Shown: piece by piece, positions 1-8,642 of the stretch
How positions within the stretch are numbered: the first letter of the stretch is position 1
Layout: each line of letters begins with the position of its first letter
From: Acidobacteria bacterium Ga0077551
GTDB taxonomy: Bacteria; Pseudomonadota; Alphaproteobacteria; Caulobacterales; Hyphomonadaceae
Reading direction: 5' to 3'
Length of the DNA stretch: 64,000 nucleotides
Assembly: GCA_001464545.1 (NCBI GenBank)
Contig: LNFC01000016.1
Location: forward strand, 1-64,000
Position numbers and translations under genes: made by a program
Notes under the pieces: generated by a model
The model's database searches: none
Told to the model about the DNA's origin: nothing
What the model saw: the letters and a program-made list of their open reading frames with translations, nothing else

Positions 1-11
1 CTCAACCCCAA

Positions 12-37
12 CCCCTTCTCCCCAAGGGGAGAAGGGG
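12..37. repeat. Perfect 26-bp palindromic element
   Basis: CCCCTTCTCCCC is followed by AA and then its exact reverse complement, giving 12-bp arms. Short C/G-rich palindromes of this kind are scattered between genes in many alphaproteobacteria. I saw no second copy in this window, so calling it a dispersed repeat is an inference. It could also end a transcript arriving from the left, but no T-run follows it. Confidence 0.6.
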
Positions 38-449
38 CTCAAGAATGCCGGGAGCAACTTTCCCTGAACGTGCTCCGAACCAATTTCCGAATGCTTTGAC
101 GCGATACCGCGCGATAACGGTTCGACACCGAGTGATAAAAAATGAGAATCAATGAGAAAGTTTCGACATCAGGAATGCAAAGCCTGCAACAGGATGGGGC
201 CGTTTGGAGACGCCACGAGAGGACTTGCGCCTACACAAGAACGCGCTGAGGCAGTATAAAACCCATCCCCGTCAACCCGTTATGAAGTCTCTCTTCAATC
301 CTTGCGCAACACCTCCGCCCACGGATCTACGAAAAACTGCCGGCTTCGTAACTTTCACCCAAATCCTCGGCTCAGGTGGCGGCAGTATTCCAGCCGGCCC
401 CGCATAATGCGCTTGGACCCGCGCGCCCTCCGTCCTATAGGCCGCCCCC
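38..449. other. Intergenic region upstream of tgt, no convincing gene
   Basis: The short open frames here look like noise: they overlap each other on both strands and lack good ribosome binding sites. The only structure I noticed is a direct repeat at 141-160, where AATGAGAATC is followed immediately by AATGAGAAAG (8 of 10 identical, 10-bp period). It faintly resembles a Fur-type iron box but does not form the usual inverted dyad. No tRNA or riboswitch was recognised. Confidence 0.5.
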
Positions 450-1586
450 ATGGCTACATTCCCGTTCGAGATCACCGCTACCGAGGGCGCAGCCCGTACC
501 GGGCGCCTGCGCACCCCGCGCGGCGACATCCGCACGCCTGCCTTCATGCCCGTCGGCACTGCGGGCACGGTCAAGGCGCTCTATATGGACCAGGTCGCGT
601 CCACCGGCGCCGACATCATTCTCGGCAACACCTACCACCTGATGCTGCGCCCCGGCGCTGAGCGCGTGAAGAAGCTCGGCGGCCTGCATGCCTTCGCCAA
701 ATGGTCTGGCCCGATGCTGACCGACTCTGGCGGCTTCCAGGTCTGGTCACTCGCGCAGCTGCGCAAAATGGACCCCGACGGCGTCACCTTCCAGAGCCAT
801 ATCGACGGCTCCACGCACCGCCTTACCCCCGCGCGCTCCATCGAGATCCAGGCCGACCTGCTCGGCGCCGACATTTCCATGCAACTTGACGAGTGCACGA
901 ACTTTCCCTGCACCGCACAGGAAGCCGAACGCAGCCTCGAGCTGTCGCTGCGCTGGGGCGAACGCAGCCTCGACGCCTTCGGCCAGCGGGGCGCGCAAAC
1001 CTTGTTCGGCATCGTGCAGGGCTCGAACTTCCCGGCGCTGCGTGAACGCTCCGCCAAAGGCGTCGTCGCGCAAGGTTTCGGTGGCATCGCGCTCGGCGGT
1101 CTCGCGGTCGGCGAAGGCCACCAGCAGATGTGCGACACCATCGACTTCACCGTCCCGCACCTGCCGGCCCACCTGCCGCGCTACGTCATGGGAGTCGGCA
1201 AACCGATTGACCTTGTCGAAAGCGTCGCCCGCGGCATCGACATGTTTGACTGCGTGCTGCCAACGCGATCCGGCCGCCATGGCCAGGCCTGGACCTGGGA
1301 CGGGCCGGTCAACATCACCAATGCCAAATTCGCCGAAGACCTCTCGCCGCTGGACGAGACGGTCGACTGCCCCGCCAGCCGCGACTTCTCGCGCGCCTAC
1401 CTGCACCATCTCTTCAAGGCGGGAGAATATCTCGGGCCCATGGTGCTCTCCTGGCACAACACGGCCTTCTTCCAGGCGCTGATGCAGGAAATCCGGGCTG
1501 CGCTTACCGAAGGGCGATTCGACTCGCTGCGCGCGGAATTGTCGGCCCGGTGGGCCTCGACACGGTCGGCGCCGAAAACGGCTTAG
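450..1586 (+). CDS. tgt: Queuine/preQ1 tRNA-ribosyltransferase with degraded zinc site
   Basis: A 378-residue protein of normal length for bacterial TGT, which swaps guanine-34 of GUN-anticodon tRNAs for preQ1 in the cytoplasm. The TIM-barrel signatures are clear: TDSGGFQVWSL (Asp92, general acid/base region), QGSNFPALR, GGLAVGEG and the nucleophile motif DMFDCVLPTR (Asp267). The structural zinc site near the C terminus is abnormal. Where the family has CxCxxC plus His, this protein reads V-D-C-P-A-S, so only Cys307 and the later His336 (SWHNTAF) remain. The downstream SRAYLHHL motif is intact. queA, often adjacent in other genomes, is not here. The gene converges on the next one with a 4-bp overlap of stop codons. 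Family assignment is secure; zinc loss is read from sequence and its effect is unknown. Confidence 0.96.
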   Translation: MATFPFEITATEGAARTGRLRTPRGDIRTPAFMPVGTAGTVKALYMDQVASTGADIILGNTYHLMLRPGAERVKKLGGLHAFAKWSGPMLTDSGGFQVWSLAQLRKMDPDGVTFQSHIDGSTHRLTPARSIEIQADLLGADISMQLDECTNFPCTAQEAERSLELSLRWGERSLDAFGQRGAQTLFGIVQGSNFPALRERSAKGVVAQGFGGIALGGLAVGEGHQQMCDTIDFTVPHLPAHLPRYVMGVGKPIDLVESVARGIDMFDCVLPTRSGRHGQAWTWDGPVNITNAKFAEDLSPLDETVDCPASRDFSRAYLHHLFKAGEYLGPMVLSWHNTAFFQALMQEIRAALTEGRFDSLRAELSARWASTRSAPKTA

Positions 1587-2233
1587 CCGGGGGGCAGCGC
1601 TACCGGCGCCGCTTCGGCTGGCGTGTCTTCCTTGTAGATGATCTGTTCGACCTCACCGAGATGCAGGGTCAGGAAGTCGGGCTTGGCGGGGGCCGGGCAG
1701 CCTTTCGCGAGGCCGTAGCCCTTGAGATAGGTGCGCCGCTGCGCGCCGATCTTGTAGGCGCGGTTGTATTTCTTCTCGTGGCTTTCCGCGCCTGTGGCCT
1801 TCCGGATCAGGCCGCGAAACGGGATCCAGCCGGTGACGCCCGATTCCACGGCGCCCAGCGCGGCCTGGGCGGCTTCATCACCCAGCACCTCGGTTTTGAG
1901 GCGCTCGTCAGGCTTTGGGGCGTCCCAGTCAGGTCCGAGCACGCCCTCGAGCTCGGCGATCATCCGGTCAAGTTCCTCGCAGGTGAGGTCGGCCGGCACG
2001 TGGTAGGGGCTCGCCATGGCGGCCAGCAGCGGCGGGATTTCCCGGCGCTTCAGGTTCAGATCTTCCAGCGGCGAGAGCGCTGCGTCGGCAAATCCTTCCC
2101 CGGTCTGCGAAACGGTGCTGCCGGCCGCCTCTCCGATGTTTCCGGCCAAGTCGCTATCCCGCGCAGGCTTGTCACGGCTGGCGCACCCGGAAAGGCACAG
2201 AATCAGGATCGTGGCGGCATAAAAAACCTTCAT
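1583..2233 (-). CDS. Lipoprotein of unknown function
   Basis: A 216-residue protein starting at the internal ATG that gives a textbook lipoprotein signal: Met-Lys, a hydrophobic stretch, then the lipobox LSGC. The longer frame start 14 codons upstream would put an implausible polar leader in front of it. The mature part has no transmembrane segment. It contains a conserved-looking block (LTCEELDRMIAELEGVLG) and a second around YNRAYKIGAQRRTYLKGYGL, which suggest a soluble helical domain. I do not recognise the family. It is probably anchored in the outer membrane and faces the periplasm. Its 3' end overlaps tgt convergently by 4 bp. Confidence 0.8.
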   Translation of the reverse strand: MKVFYAATILILCLSGCASRDKPARDSDLAGNIGEAAGSTVSQTGEGFADAALSPLEDLNLKRREIPPLLAAMASPYHVPADLTCEELDRMIAELEGVLGPDWDAPKPDERLKTEVLGDEAAQAALGAVESGVTGWIPFRGLIRKATGAESHEKKYNRAYKIGAQRRTYLKGYGLAKGCPAPAKPDFLTLHLGEVEQIIYKEDTPAEAAPVALPPG

Positions 2234-2348
2234 GACCAGAGGGAACGACAAAAAGCGGCAGCCATCAAGCCGCACCGTGCAGGTAGCGGTTGACCGACCC
2301 CTTTGTGCAGCCTAAATGGCCGCTTCGGTTGATTCCGACCGTTCGGTC

Positions 2349-2424
2349 GTGCCCATAGCTCAGCCGGTAGAGCAACTGACTTTTAATCAGTAGGTCACAG
2401 GTTCGAATCCTGTTGGGCACACCA
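2349..2424 (+). tRNA. tRNA-Lys (anticodon TTT)
   Basis: A complete cloverleaf of 76 nt including an encoded CCA. The acceptor stem GTGCCCA pairs with TGGGCAC. The anticodon stem ACTGA/TCAGT encloses the loop CTTTTAA with anticodon TTT at 2382-2384. The T arm ACAGG-TTCGAAT-CCTGT is canonical. It stands alone between two reverse-strand genes. Confidence 0.97.
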
Positions 2425-2574
2425 ATACCACCGGACTTCCGGGGCTTTCCAGCCGGCCCGGATGCGTCTTGGAAGCAATCTGAAAATCACGCAGACGCCC
2501 GGCGGGCGAGCGAATGAATTGGCTGCTGGGCAGATCAGCGAAGTCGCAAACGCCTGTGACGCCATGCCGGCAGG

Positions 2575-2901
2575 TCAGCGGTCACTGGGCGCATAATACT
2601 GGCAGAGCGTTTCGATCAGGTCGCGGGCGATGCCCGCTCGGGACCGGTAAAGAATGGTCTGTCCATCACGGCGGCTTTCGACGAGACCCGCCGCCCGCAG
2701 TTTGGAGAGGTGCTGGGACACCGCCGACTGGGATTGCGCGGTCAGTTCGGCCAGCTTGTTGACGGGCAATTCGCCAGCGCTCAGCGCACACAGGATCATC
2801 AACCGCGTTTCGCTCGCCATCGCCTTTAGTGTGTGGGCGGCCTCTGCGGCGCGGCTGGAAACAATTTCAAGCGCTCCGCGCGTCTCAAACTTCGATGGCA
2901 T
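2575..2901 (-). CDS. ArsR-family repressor, SqrR/BigR-like sulfide sensor candidate
   Basis: A 108-residue winged-helix protein of the ArsR/SmtB family. It has MASETRLMILCAL, the recognition helix region SQSAVSQHLSKLRAAGLV and the wing RRDGQTILYR. It lacks the usual metal-binding ELCVC motif. Instead it has exactly two cysteines: Cys38 in the helix that carries the redox cysteine of SqrR/BigR persulfide sensors, and Cys100 in the last helix. The spacing is four residues shorter than in the known sensors, so the pairing needs a model to confirm. It is the last gene of the adaptor-RND operon, overlapping the RND gene by 17 bp. A sulfide:quinone oxidoreductase gene lies divergently, which fits repression of both arms relieved by sulfane sulfur. 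The function is inference from cysteines and context. Confidence 0.85.
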   Translation of the reverse strand: MPSKFETRGALEIVSSRAAEAAHTLKAMASETRLMILCALSAGELPVNKLAELTAQSQSAVSQHLSKLRAAGLVESRRDGQTILYRSRAGIARDLIETLCQYYAPSDR

Positions 2902-5900
2902 CGGGAAGTCCGCCTCCTGCTTCGTCTTGGGTACTGATTGGCGCGCGCGGACCTGGCAGCCAGTCCGGCCCTCTCAGGGCAACATAGATTGCCGGAATAA
3001 CCAGAACAGTAAGGGCTGTGGATGAGGCAAGGCCAAACAACAGCGAGATCGCAAGGCCCTGGAAGATCGGGTCTGTCAGGATGACCGCTGCGCCAATCAT
3101 CGCGGCAAGCGCCGTGAGCACGATCGGTTTGAACCGGATTGCGCCGGCGTCCAGCAAGACCTCGCGCAACGGTGTATGGTCATCTGTCCGGTGCCGGATG
3201 AAATCGACCAGCAGGATGGAGTTGCGCACGATGATGCCCGCCAGGGCGATGAACCCGATCATCGACGTGGCTGTGAACGCCGCCCCGAAAAGCCAGTGCC
3301 CGATCATGATGCCGATCAAGGTCAGCGGAACCGGCGTCAGGATGATCAGCGGTACACGGAAGGTGCCGAACTGGGCGACTACCAGCATGTAGATGCCGAT
3401 CAGGGCGACACCGAACGCGATGCCCATGTCGCGGAACGTAACGTACGTCACTTCCCATTCGCCGTCCCAGAGCAGGCTGGTGCGGGTTTCATCCGCCGGC
3501 TGACCATAGAGGCTGACGAAGGGCATCTCCAGGCCCTCTGCAGCCCAGTCGTAAGCCTTGATGCGGTCTTCGATTTCGAACATGCCGTAGATGGGCGCTT
3601 CAAAGCGCCCCGCAAGTTCGCCGAGGACCATGTCGGCAAAATGTCCGTCACGGCGGAAGATGGAGAGCGACCCGGCCTCTTCGTGCAGGTCAACCAGTTC
3701 GCCAAGCTCTGCAGGCGGCGCATCGGTCCCGGCCAGCCGGCGCGGAACAGGCGTGGCCGCCATCTGCTGCGACCAGCTGCGTTCCGACCGCGGAAGATAG
3801 ACGCGGATGTTGAGCGGATCGCGTCCCTCGCCGCGCGGCGAGACACCTACGGTCTCGCCGTGAAAGGCCAGCCGGATCGTATCGAGAATATCCGACTGCA
3901 GTACGCCGGCGTCAGCGGCGCTCGGCTCATCAATCCCGAAGGTCAGCCGCGGCGCGGTCTCGCCAATCGAGTTATCCACATCAACGATAAAATCTGTCTC
4001 GACAAAGAACTTCTCGATGATTGCGGCGGTCTTGCGCCGGGCCTCTTGCGACGGACCGTAGATCTCGGCCATCAGTGTGGAGATGACCGGTGGACCGGGC
4101 GGCACTTCGACCACCTTCACGCGTGTCCCCTCTGGCAGCGGGACGCCGGAAACGCGTTCCCGCAGATCCAGCGCGATCTCGTGGCTCGCGCGGCTGCGCT
4201 CTTCCTTTTCGGTCAAGTTGACCTGGAGGTCGCCCAGCTCCGGGCTTGCCCGCAGGAAGTAGTGCCGGACCAGGCCGTTGAAGTTGAACGGCGCCGCTGT
4301 GCCGGCATAGGCCTGTATCGTTTTGACTTCCTCGACCGGCACAATCGCATCTGCAAGTGCCAACAAGGCGCGTTCGGTATCTTCAAGCGCTGCGCCTTCG
4401 GGAAGGTCGACGATCACCTGCACTTCGGACTTGTTGTCGAAGGGCAGGAGTTTGACCGGCACGGCGCGGGTGACAAAGAACAGCAGGGACAGCAGCGTTG
4501 CAACGCCCACAATGATGAGGAAAATCCACGCATTCTTCTTCGAGGCCACAACCGGCGCAGCGACGCGCCGGTAGAAACCGCTCAGGCGGGTTTCGCCCGC
4601 GTGCGCATGTCCGCCCGTAGCAGCCGGCGCGTTGCTGACGATCTTCATCATCAGCCAGGGCGCAATGCCGACGGCGACGAAGAACGAGAACACCATGGCG
4701 GCGGAGGCGTTTGCCGGTATCGGGGCCATATACGGCCCCATCAGTCCGGACACGAACATCATCGGAAGCAGCGCCGCAATCACGGTCAGCGTCGCGATGA
4801 CTGTGGGATTGCCGACTTCCGATACCGCGTCGATGGCGGCTTCGGCGCGGCCCCGACCATCATTCATCGCCCAGTGACGGGCGATGTTCTCGATGATGAC
4901 GATGGCATCATCGACGAGAATCCCGATCGCGAAGATCAAGGCGAACAGGCTCACGCGGTTGATCGTGTAGCCCATCATCATCGAGGCAAACAGCGTCAGC
5001 AGGATCGTCGTCGGGATGACAATCAGCGTCACCAGTGCCTCACGCCAGCCAATGCTGAAGGCGATCAGGACGACAATCGATACCGTCGCAAGCCCAAGAT
5101 GGAACAGCAGTTCGTTGGCTTTGTGGTTTGCGGTCGCGCCATAGTCGCGGGTCACTTCCACTTCCACGCCCTCGGGGATCAGGGGGCCCTTGAGGGACTC
5201 GAGTCGATCAAGCACGGCGCCCGCCACCACCACGGCATTTGCGCCGGGGCGTTTGGCAATCGTGACAGTGACGGCGGGCCTTGCGCTGAACGTGTCGGCT
5301 TCACCTGGCTGGATCGTCCAGACGCGGGAATCGGTTTCGGCGCCTGTCACGCGGACATTGGCCACATCGCTGAGGTAAACCACACGTCCGCCCGCGCCGC
5401 GGATCTGCAGACGTTCCAGCTCAGGCACAGCGTTCACGCGGTCGCCGGCCTGCACGATCAGTGACTGGCCTTCCTGATGTGCCCGGCCCGAAGGCAGCGC
5501 AGACGCGGCGGCGGTCACGCTCTGCACGAGTGTCTGCAACGACACCCCTTGTGCCGAGAGGGCCTGGACGTCCGGCTCCACCCTCAGTTCGAGCGGCCGC
5601 CCGCCAATCACATCAGTGAGGCCAACATCCTCGACCTTGGTGAGTTCGTTGCGCAGCTCGTCAGCGATCATCCGCAGGGCGGTATCATTCCAGACATTCC
5701 CGGTGGAGGCCTCCGGCGAGAGCGTCAGCGTCACGATCGGCACATCGTTGATCCCGCGCCCCACCACGAGCGGCATCGGTACATCGTAGGGAATGCTGTC
5801 GAGGTTGGCGCGGATCTTCTCGTGCACCCGGAGGATCGCATTGTCGGCGTCGGTGCCCACATTAAACCGCGCCGTGACCAGCGCGCCGTCATCGCGGGTC

Positions 5901-6163
5901 TGGGAGTAGACGTGCTCGACATCCGGGATCGCCATCAGGATGCTTTCGAGCGGCTTGGTCACCTGCTCGACAGCGTCGGCCGCCCTGAGGCCCGGCGCGG
6001 ACACCATGATGTCGACCATCGGTACTGAAATCTGAGGCTCCTCCTCGCGCGGGATCGACAGCAGGGCGATCAGCCCGACCGCGAGCGCCGAGAGCAGGAA
6101 GAGGGGCGTCAGGGGTGAGCGGATGGTCGCCCGCGTGATCCCGCCGGAAAGATCGGTCTTCAT
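2885..6163 (-). CDS. RND efflux permease (HAE/AcrB-type superfamily)
   Basis: A 1092-residue inner-membrane pump with the RND architecture: TM1 at about residues 18-38, a large periplasmic porter domain, a TM2-TM6 block, a second porter domain and TM7-TM12 near the end (IGIYMLVVAQFG, MIGFIALAGIIVRNSILLVDF). TM4 carries GILVDDAIVIIENI with the paired aspartates Asp418/Asp419 used for proton coupling. The N terminus is cytoplasmic and overlaps the adaptor stop by 4 bp (ATGA), so the two are translationally coupled. No outer-membrane channel gene is nearby. The substrate is not visible in the sequence. The ArsR repressor downstream and the divergent sulfide oxidation genes suggest that export is induced with sulfur stress. 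Confidence 0.95.
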   Translation of the reverse strand: MKTDLSGGITRATIRSPLTPLFLLSALAVGLIALLSIPREEEPQISVPMVDIMVSAPGLRAADAVEQVTKPLESILMAIPDVEHVYSQTRDDGALVTARFNVGTDADNAILRVHEKIRANLDSIPYDVPMPLVVGRGINDVPIVTLTLSPEASTGNVWNDTALRMIADELRNELTKVEDVGLTDVIGGRPLELRVEPDVQALSAQGVSLQTLVQSVTAAASALPSGRAHQEGQSLIVQAGDRVNAVPELERLQIRGAGGRVVYLSDVANVRVTGAETDSRVWTIQPGEADTFSARPAVTVTIAKRPGANAVVVAGAVLDRLESLKGPLIPEGVEVEVTRDYGATANHKANELLFHLGLATVSIVVLIAFSIGWREALVTLIVIPTTILLTLFASMMMGYTINRVSLFALIFAIGILVDDAIVIIENIARHWAMNDGRGRAEAAIDAVSEVGNPTVIATLTVIAALLPMMFVSGLMGPYMAPIPANASAAMVFSFFVAVGIAPWLMMKIVSNAPAATGGHAHAGETRLSGFYRRVAAPVVASKKNAWIFLIIVGVATLLSLLFFVTRAVPVKLLPFDNKSEVQVIVDLPEGAALEDTERALLALADAIVPVEEVKTIQAYAGTAAPFNFNGLVRHYFLRASPELGDLQVNLTEKEERSRASHEIALDLRERVSGVPLPEGTRVKVVEVPPGPPVISTLMAEIYGPSQEARRKTAAIIEKFFVETDFIVDVDNSIGETAPRLTFGIDEPSAADAGVLQSDILDTIRLAFHGETVGVSPRGEGRDPLNIRVYLPRSERSWSQQMAATPVPRRLAGTDAPPAELGELVDLHEEAGSLSIFRRDGHFADMVLGELAGRFEAPIYGMFEIEDRIKAYDWAAEGLEMPFVSLYGQPADETRTSLLWDGEWEVTYVTFRDMGIAFGVALIGIYMLVVAQFGTFRVPLIILTPVPLTLIGIMIGHWLFGAAFTATSMIGFIALAGIIVRNSILLVDFIRHRTDDHTPLREVLLDAGAIRFKPIVLTALAAMIGAAVILTDPIFQGLAISLLFGLASSTALTVLVIPAIYVALRGPDWLPGPRAPISTQDEAGGGLPDAIEV

Positions 6164-7209
6164 GAACGTTGTTCCGGCTTTTCGATCCGGTCGCCAGGCT
6201 TGAGGCCAGACAGGATTTCGAACTGGCCGGCCGCGTCAACCAGCGGCGCTGCCAGTGCCACTGGCGCATCGATGAATCGTTCGCCCACCTGCACGCGGAC
6301 AAAGTCGACGCCAAAGCGGGTCGACACATAGTCCTTGGGAATCCGGATCGCGCGTCGCTCACCGACGGGCGCCAGCACGTCGACGCGTTCTCCAAACAGG
6401 GCGGTGAGCCCGCCTTCCACCTTGGCATCGGCGATCACCGAGCCTTGCTTCAGCTCGGGATAAATCTTGATGATGGTTGCTGTGCGGATGTCGTCGGAAC
6501 GAGAGGGCAGCCTCAGGGAGATGGATTCGCCTTCGGTGATGGTCGCGGCATGGCGCTCTGGCAGCGCGAGACGGACGACGCCGTTGACCGTTGCAAAGCT
6601 CGCCAGGACATCGCCCGGCGAGACAACGGATCCGCGCACAACATTGACGTCCGTCACATGCGCTTCAGCCGGCGCCAGGATGCGCCCCTCCGCTTCGCGC
6701 GCCGACAGCGCGCGGCGTTCCGCTTCTGCCGAGGCGAGACTGCGCTTCAGCACCTCGAACGCCGTCTTTTCTTCATCCAGCCGCACGCGCGGATAGAAAC
6801 CCTGGGCAAGCAGGCCTTCATTGCGGGCAATGTCGCTTTCTGCCTGCTTTACCTGTGACTTCAGTCCCTCGATGTTGGCGCCGAGGGCTGAAAGCTGCGG
6901 GGGCAAGGTGCTGTCCGTCACCACGGCGACGAGATCGCCCGCCTTGACGATCTGTCCTTCCACTACATTGAGCCGGGTCACCACCCCTTGCAGGCGCGAC
7001 CGCGCCGTCGCTGTGTCGCCCGCCTCGATCCGCGCAATCACCGGCCGGTAGTCGATGACGACCGACTCTTCCACCGTGATCGGCTGGGCCTGGACACCGC
7101 CGGGCAGACCAAGAAACATCCCGGTTGCGGAAAGCCAGATGCCTAAGGTTTTCCGCAATGAAGACGCCGAACTCCTGCGGCCCTGACGAGGCCAGTCCTG
7201 ATTTTCCAT
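6160..7209 (-). CDS. RND periplasmic adaptor (membrane fusion protein)
   Basis: A 349-residue HlyD/AcrA-like adaptor linking the RND pump to an outer-membrane channel. A basic leader and hydrophobic stretch end at GVQAQP, consistent with a cleaved Sec signal. Next come a beta-barrel/lipoyl half (VVTRLNVVEGQIVKAGDLV), a coiled coil at about residues 105-170 (LGANIEGLKSQVKQAESDI through RSLASAEAERRALSAREAE) and the second lipoyl half (APAEAHVTDVNVVRGSVVSPGDVL). It has no lipobox, so it is probably held by protein contacts. It is the first gene of an adaptor-RND-ArsR operon that starts in the AT-rich gap shared with the sulfide oxidation genes. Confidence 0.92.
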   Translation of the reverse strand: MENQDWPRQGRRSSASSLRKTLGIWLSATGMFLGLPGGVQAQPITVEESVVIDYRPVIARIEAGDTATARSRLQGVVTRLNVVEGQIVKAGDLVAVVTDSTLPPQLSALGANIEGLKSQVKQAESDIARNEGLLAQGFYPRVRLDEEKTAFEVLKRSLASAEAERRALSAREAEGRILAPAEAHVTDVNVVRGSVVSPGDVLASFATVNGVVRLALPERHAATITEGESISLRLPSRSDDIRTATIIKIYPELKQGSVIADAKVEGGLTALFGERVDVLAPVGERRAIRIPKDYVSTRFGVDFVRVQVGERFIDAPVALAAPLVDAAGQFEILSGLKPGDRIEKPEQRS

Positions 7210-7288
7210 CGCTCACTCCAGTCCAGAAGGGCCTTGCCCGCAGAATGCCCCATTCGACCCTGTCCGGGTCTGCGAGCAATGCGTATCT

Positions 7289-7318
7289 ATACGTATATTA
7301 TAAAATGATAAAATATGT
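7289..7318. promoter_or_regulatory. Divergent promoter/operator region with AT palindromes
   Basis: The 142-bp gap between the adaptor and the sulfide:quinone oxidoreductase contains a strikingly AT-rich core. The octamer ATACGTAT at 7289-7296 is a perfect palindrome. The 28 bp from 7291 to 7318 form an imperfect dyad in which 10 of 14 positions match, with ACGTAT at one end and ATATGT at the other. The heptamer ATAAAAT also occurs twice in tandem. This is a natural binding site for the ArsR repressor encoded in the left operon, controlling both directions. No footprint or consensus comparison was possible, so it is inference. Confidence 0.5.
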
Positions 7319-7351
7319 TTTATTCAGTGGCAAGGAACGGGAGATCCTGAC

Positions 7352-8626
7352 ATGGCCAAGATAGTTGTTCTAGGCGCGGGCCTCGGCGGCGTGATCGCGG
7401 CCTACGAAATCCGGAAGGCCTTGAGGCCGGAGGACGATGTCACGGTCATCAATGAAAACGCGTTCTATCAGTTCGTGCCGTCGAACCCCTGGGTACTGGT
7501 CGGCTGGCGCGAGCGGGAGGACATCGTGGTCGATCTCGTGAAGCCCATGAAGAAGCGGCACATCGAACTGGTGGTCGGAAAAGCGGAACGCGTCGAGCCG
7601 GACCAGAAGCGCGTGCGCCTCGCGGGCGGACGGGAGGTGCCCTATGACTATCTGGTCATAGCGACCGGCCCAGAACTCGCCTTCGATGAAATCGAAGGCC
7701 TCGGCCCTCTGGGGCATACCCAATCGGTCTGTCACATCGACCACGCGGTTCAGGCAAACAAGGCCTTTGAAGCCTTTTGCAAAGATCCCGGACCGGTAAT
7801 CGTCGGCGCGGTTCAAGGCGCGTCCTGCTTCGGTCCGGCCTACGAAACGCTGATGATCATCGAGACCGAGCTGCGCCGCCGCAAGATCCGCGACCGCGTC
7901 CCGATGACCTATGTTACGTCAGAGCCGTACATTGGCCACCTTGGTTTGGATGGCGTCGGTGACACGAAAAGCCTGCTCGAAAGCGAGCTGCGCGAGCGTC
8001 ATATCAAATGGATCACCAATGCACGGGTCATCAAGGCCGAACCGGGCAAGATGACGGTCGAGGAACTCGGCGACGACGGCAATGTGAAACAGCTTCACGA
8101 ACTGCCGATGAAGTTCTCGATGATGCTCCCGGCATTCCGGGGCGTAGACGCCGTTCGCGGCATCGATGGCCTGACAAACCCGCGCGGCTTCATCCTGACG
8201 GACAAGCATCAGCGCAATCCGAAGTACCCGGAAGTTTTCGGTATCGGCGTTTGCATCGCGATCCCGCCAATCGGCAAGACACCGGTTCCCGTCGGCGTTC
8301 CCAAGACCGGCTTCATGATTGAATCGATGGTCACCGCGACAGCCGAAAATCTCGGCCAGATCGTCCGGGGCAAGGCGCCGACGCACGAGGCAACATGGAA
8401 TGCGATCTGCCTGGCAGACTTCGGGGACAAGGGGGTGGCCTTCGTCGCCCAGCCCCAGATACCGCCGCGCAACGTCAACTGGTCCGGATCGGGCGGATGG
8501 GTGCACACCGCGAAGGTCGGTTTCGAGAAATACTTCATCGGAAAGGTGAAAGCCGGAAAATCGGAAACCTTCTACGAGAATGCGGTTCTCGGTCTCATCA
8601 AGACACACAAGATCAAGGCGGATTGA
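7352..8626 (+). CDS. sqr: Sulfide:quinone oxidoreductase, type I
   Basis: A 424-residue FAD-dependent membrane-associated enzyme that oxidises sulfide to sulfane sulfur and passes electrons to quinone. The N-terminal dinucleotide fold GAGLGG is followed by FQ/YQFVPSNPWV-type residues typical of the family. All three catalytic cysteines of type I enzymes are in place: Cys127 (SVCHID), Cys159 (GASCFGPAYE) and Cys353 (NAICLADFGD). The blocks SEPYIGHLGLDGVGD and PPIGKTPVPVGVPKTGYMIES-like are also family signatures. The C-terminal helices would touch the membrane. GGGAGA precedes the ATG by 8 bases. It heads an operon with thioredoxin and DUF2892, divergent from the efflux genes. Confidence 0.95.
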   Translation: MAKIVVLGAGLGGVIAAYEIRKALRPEDDVTVINENAFYQFVPSNPWVLVGWREREDIVVDLVKPMKKRHIELVVGKAERVEPDQKRVRLAGGREVPYDYLVIATGPELAFDEIEGLGPLGHTQSVCHIDHAVQANKAFEAFCKDPGPVIVGAVQGASCFGPAYETLMIIETELRRRKIRDRVPMTYVTSEPYIGHLGLDGVGDTKSLLESELRERHIKWITNARVIKAEPGKMTVEELGDDGNVKQLHELPMKFSMMLPAFRGVDAVRGIDGLTNPRGFILTDKHQRNPKYPEVFGIGVCIAIPPIGKTPVPVGVPKTGFMIESMVTATAENLGQIVRGKAPTHEATWNAICLADFGDKGVAFVAQPQIPPRNVNWSGSGGWVHTAKVGFEKYFIGKVKAGKSETFYENAVLGLIKTHKIKAD

Positions 8627-8642
8627 GAAAGGCGCTGGCATC

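Noticed and set aside
141-160. Fur box before tgt
   Set aside because: AATGAGAATC-AATGAGAAAG is a direct repeat and not an inverted one, and it is about 290 bp from the gene.
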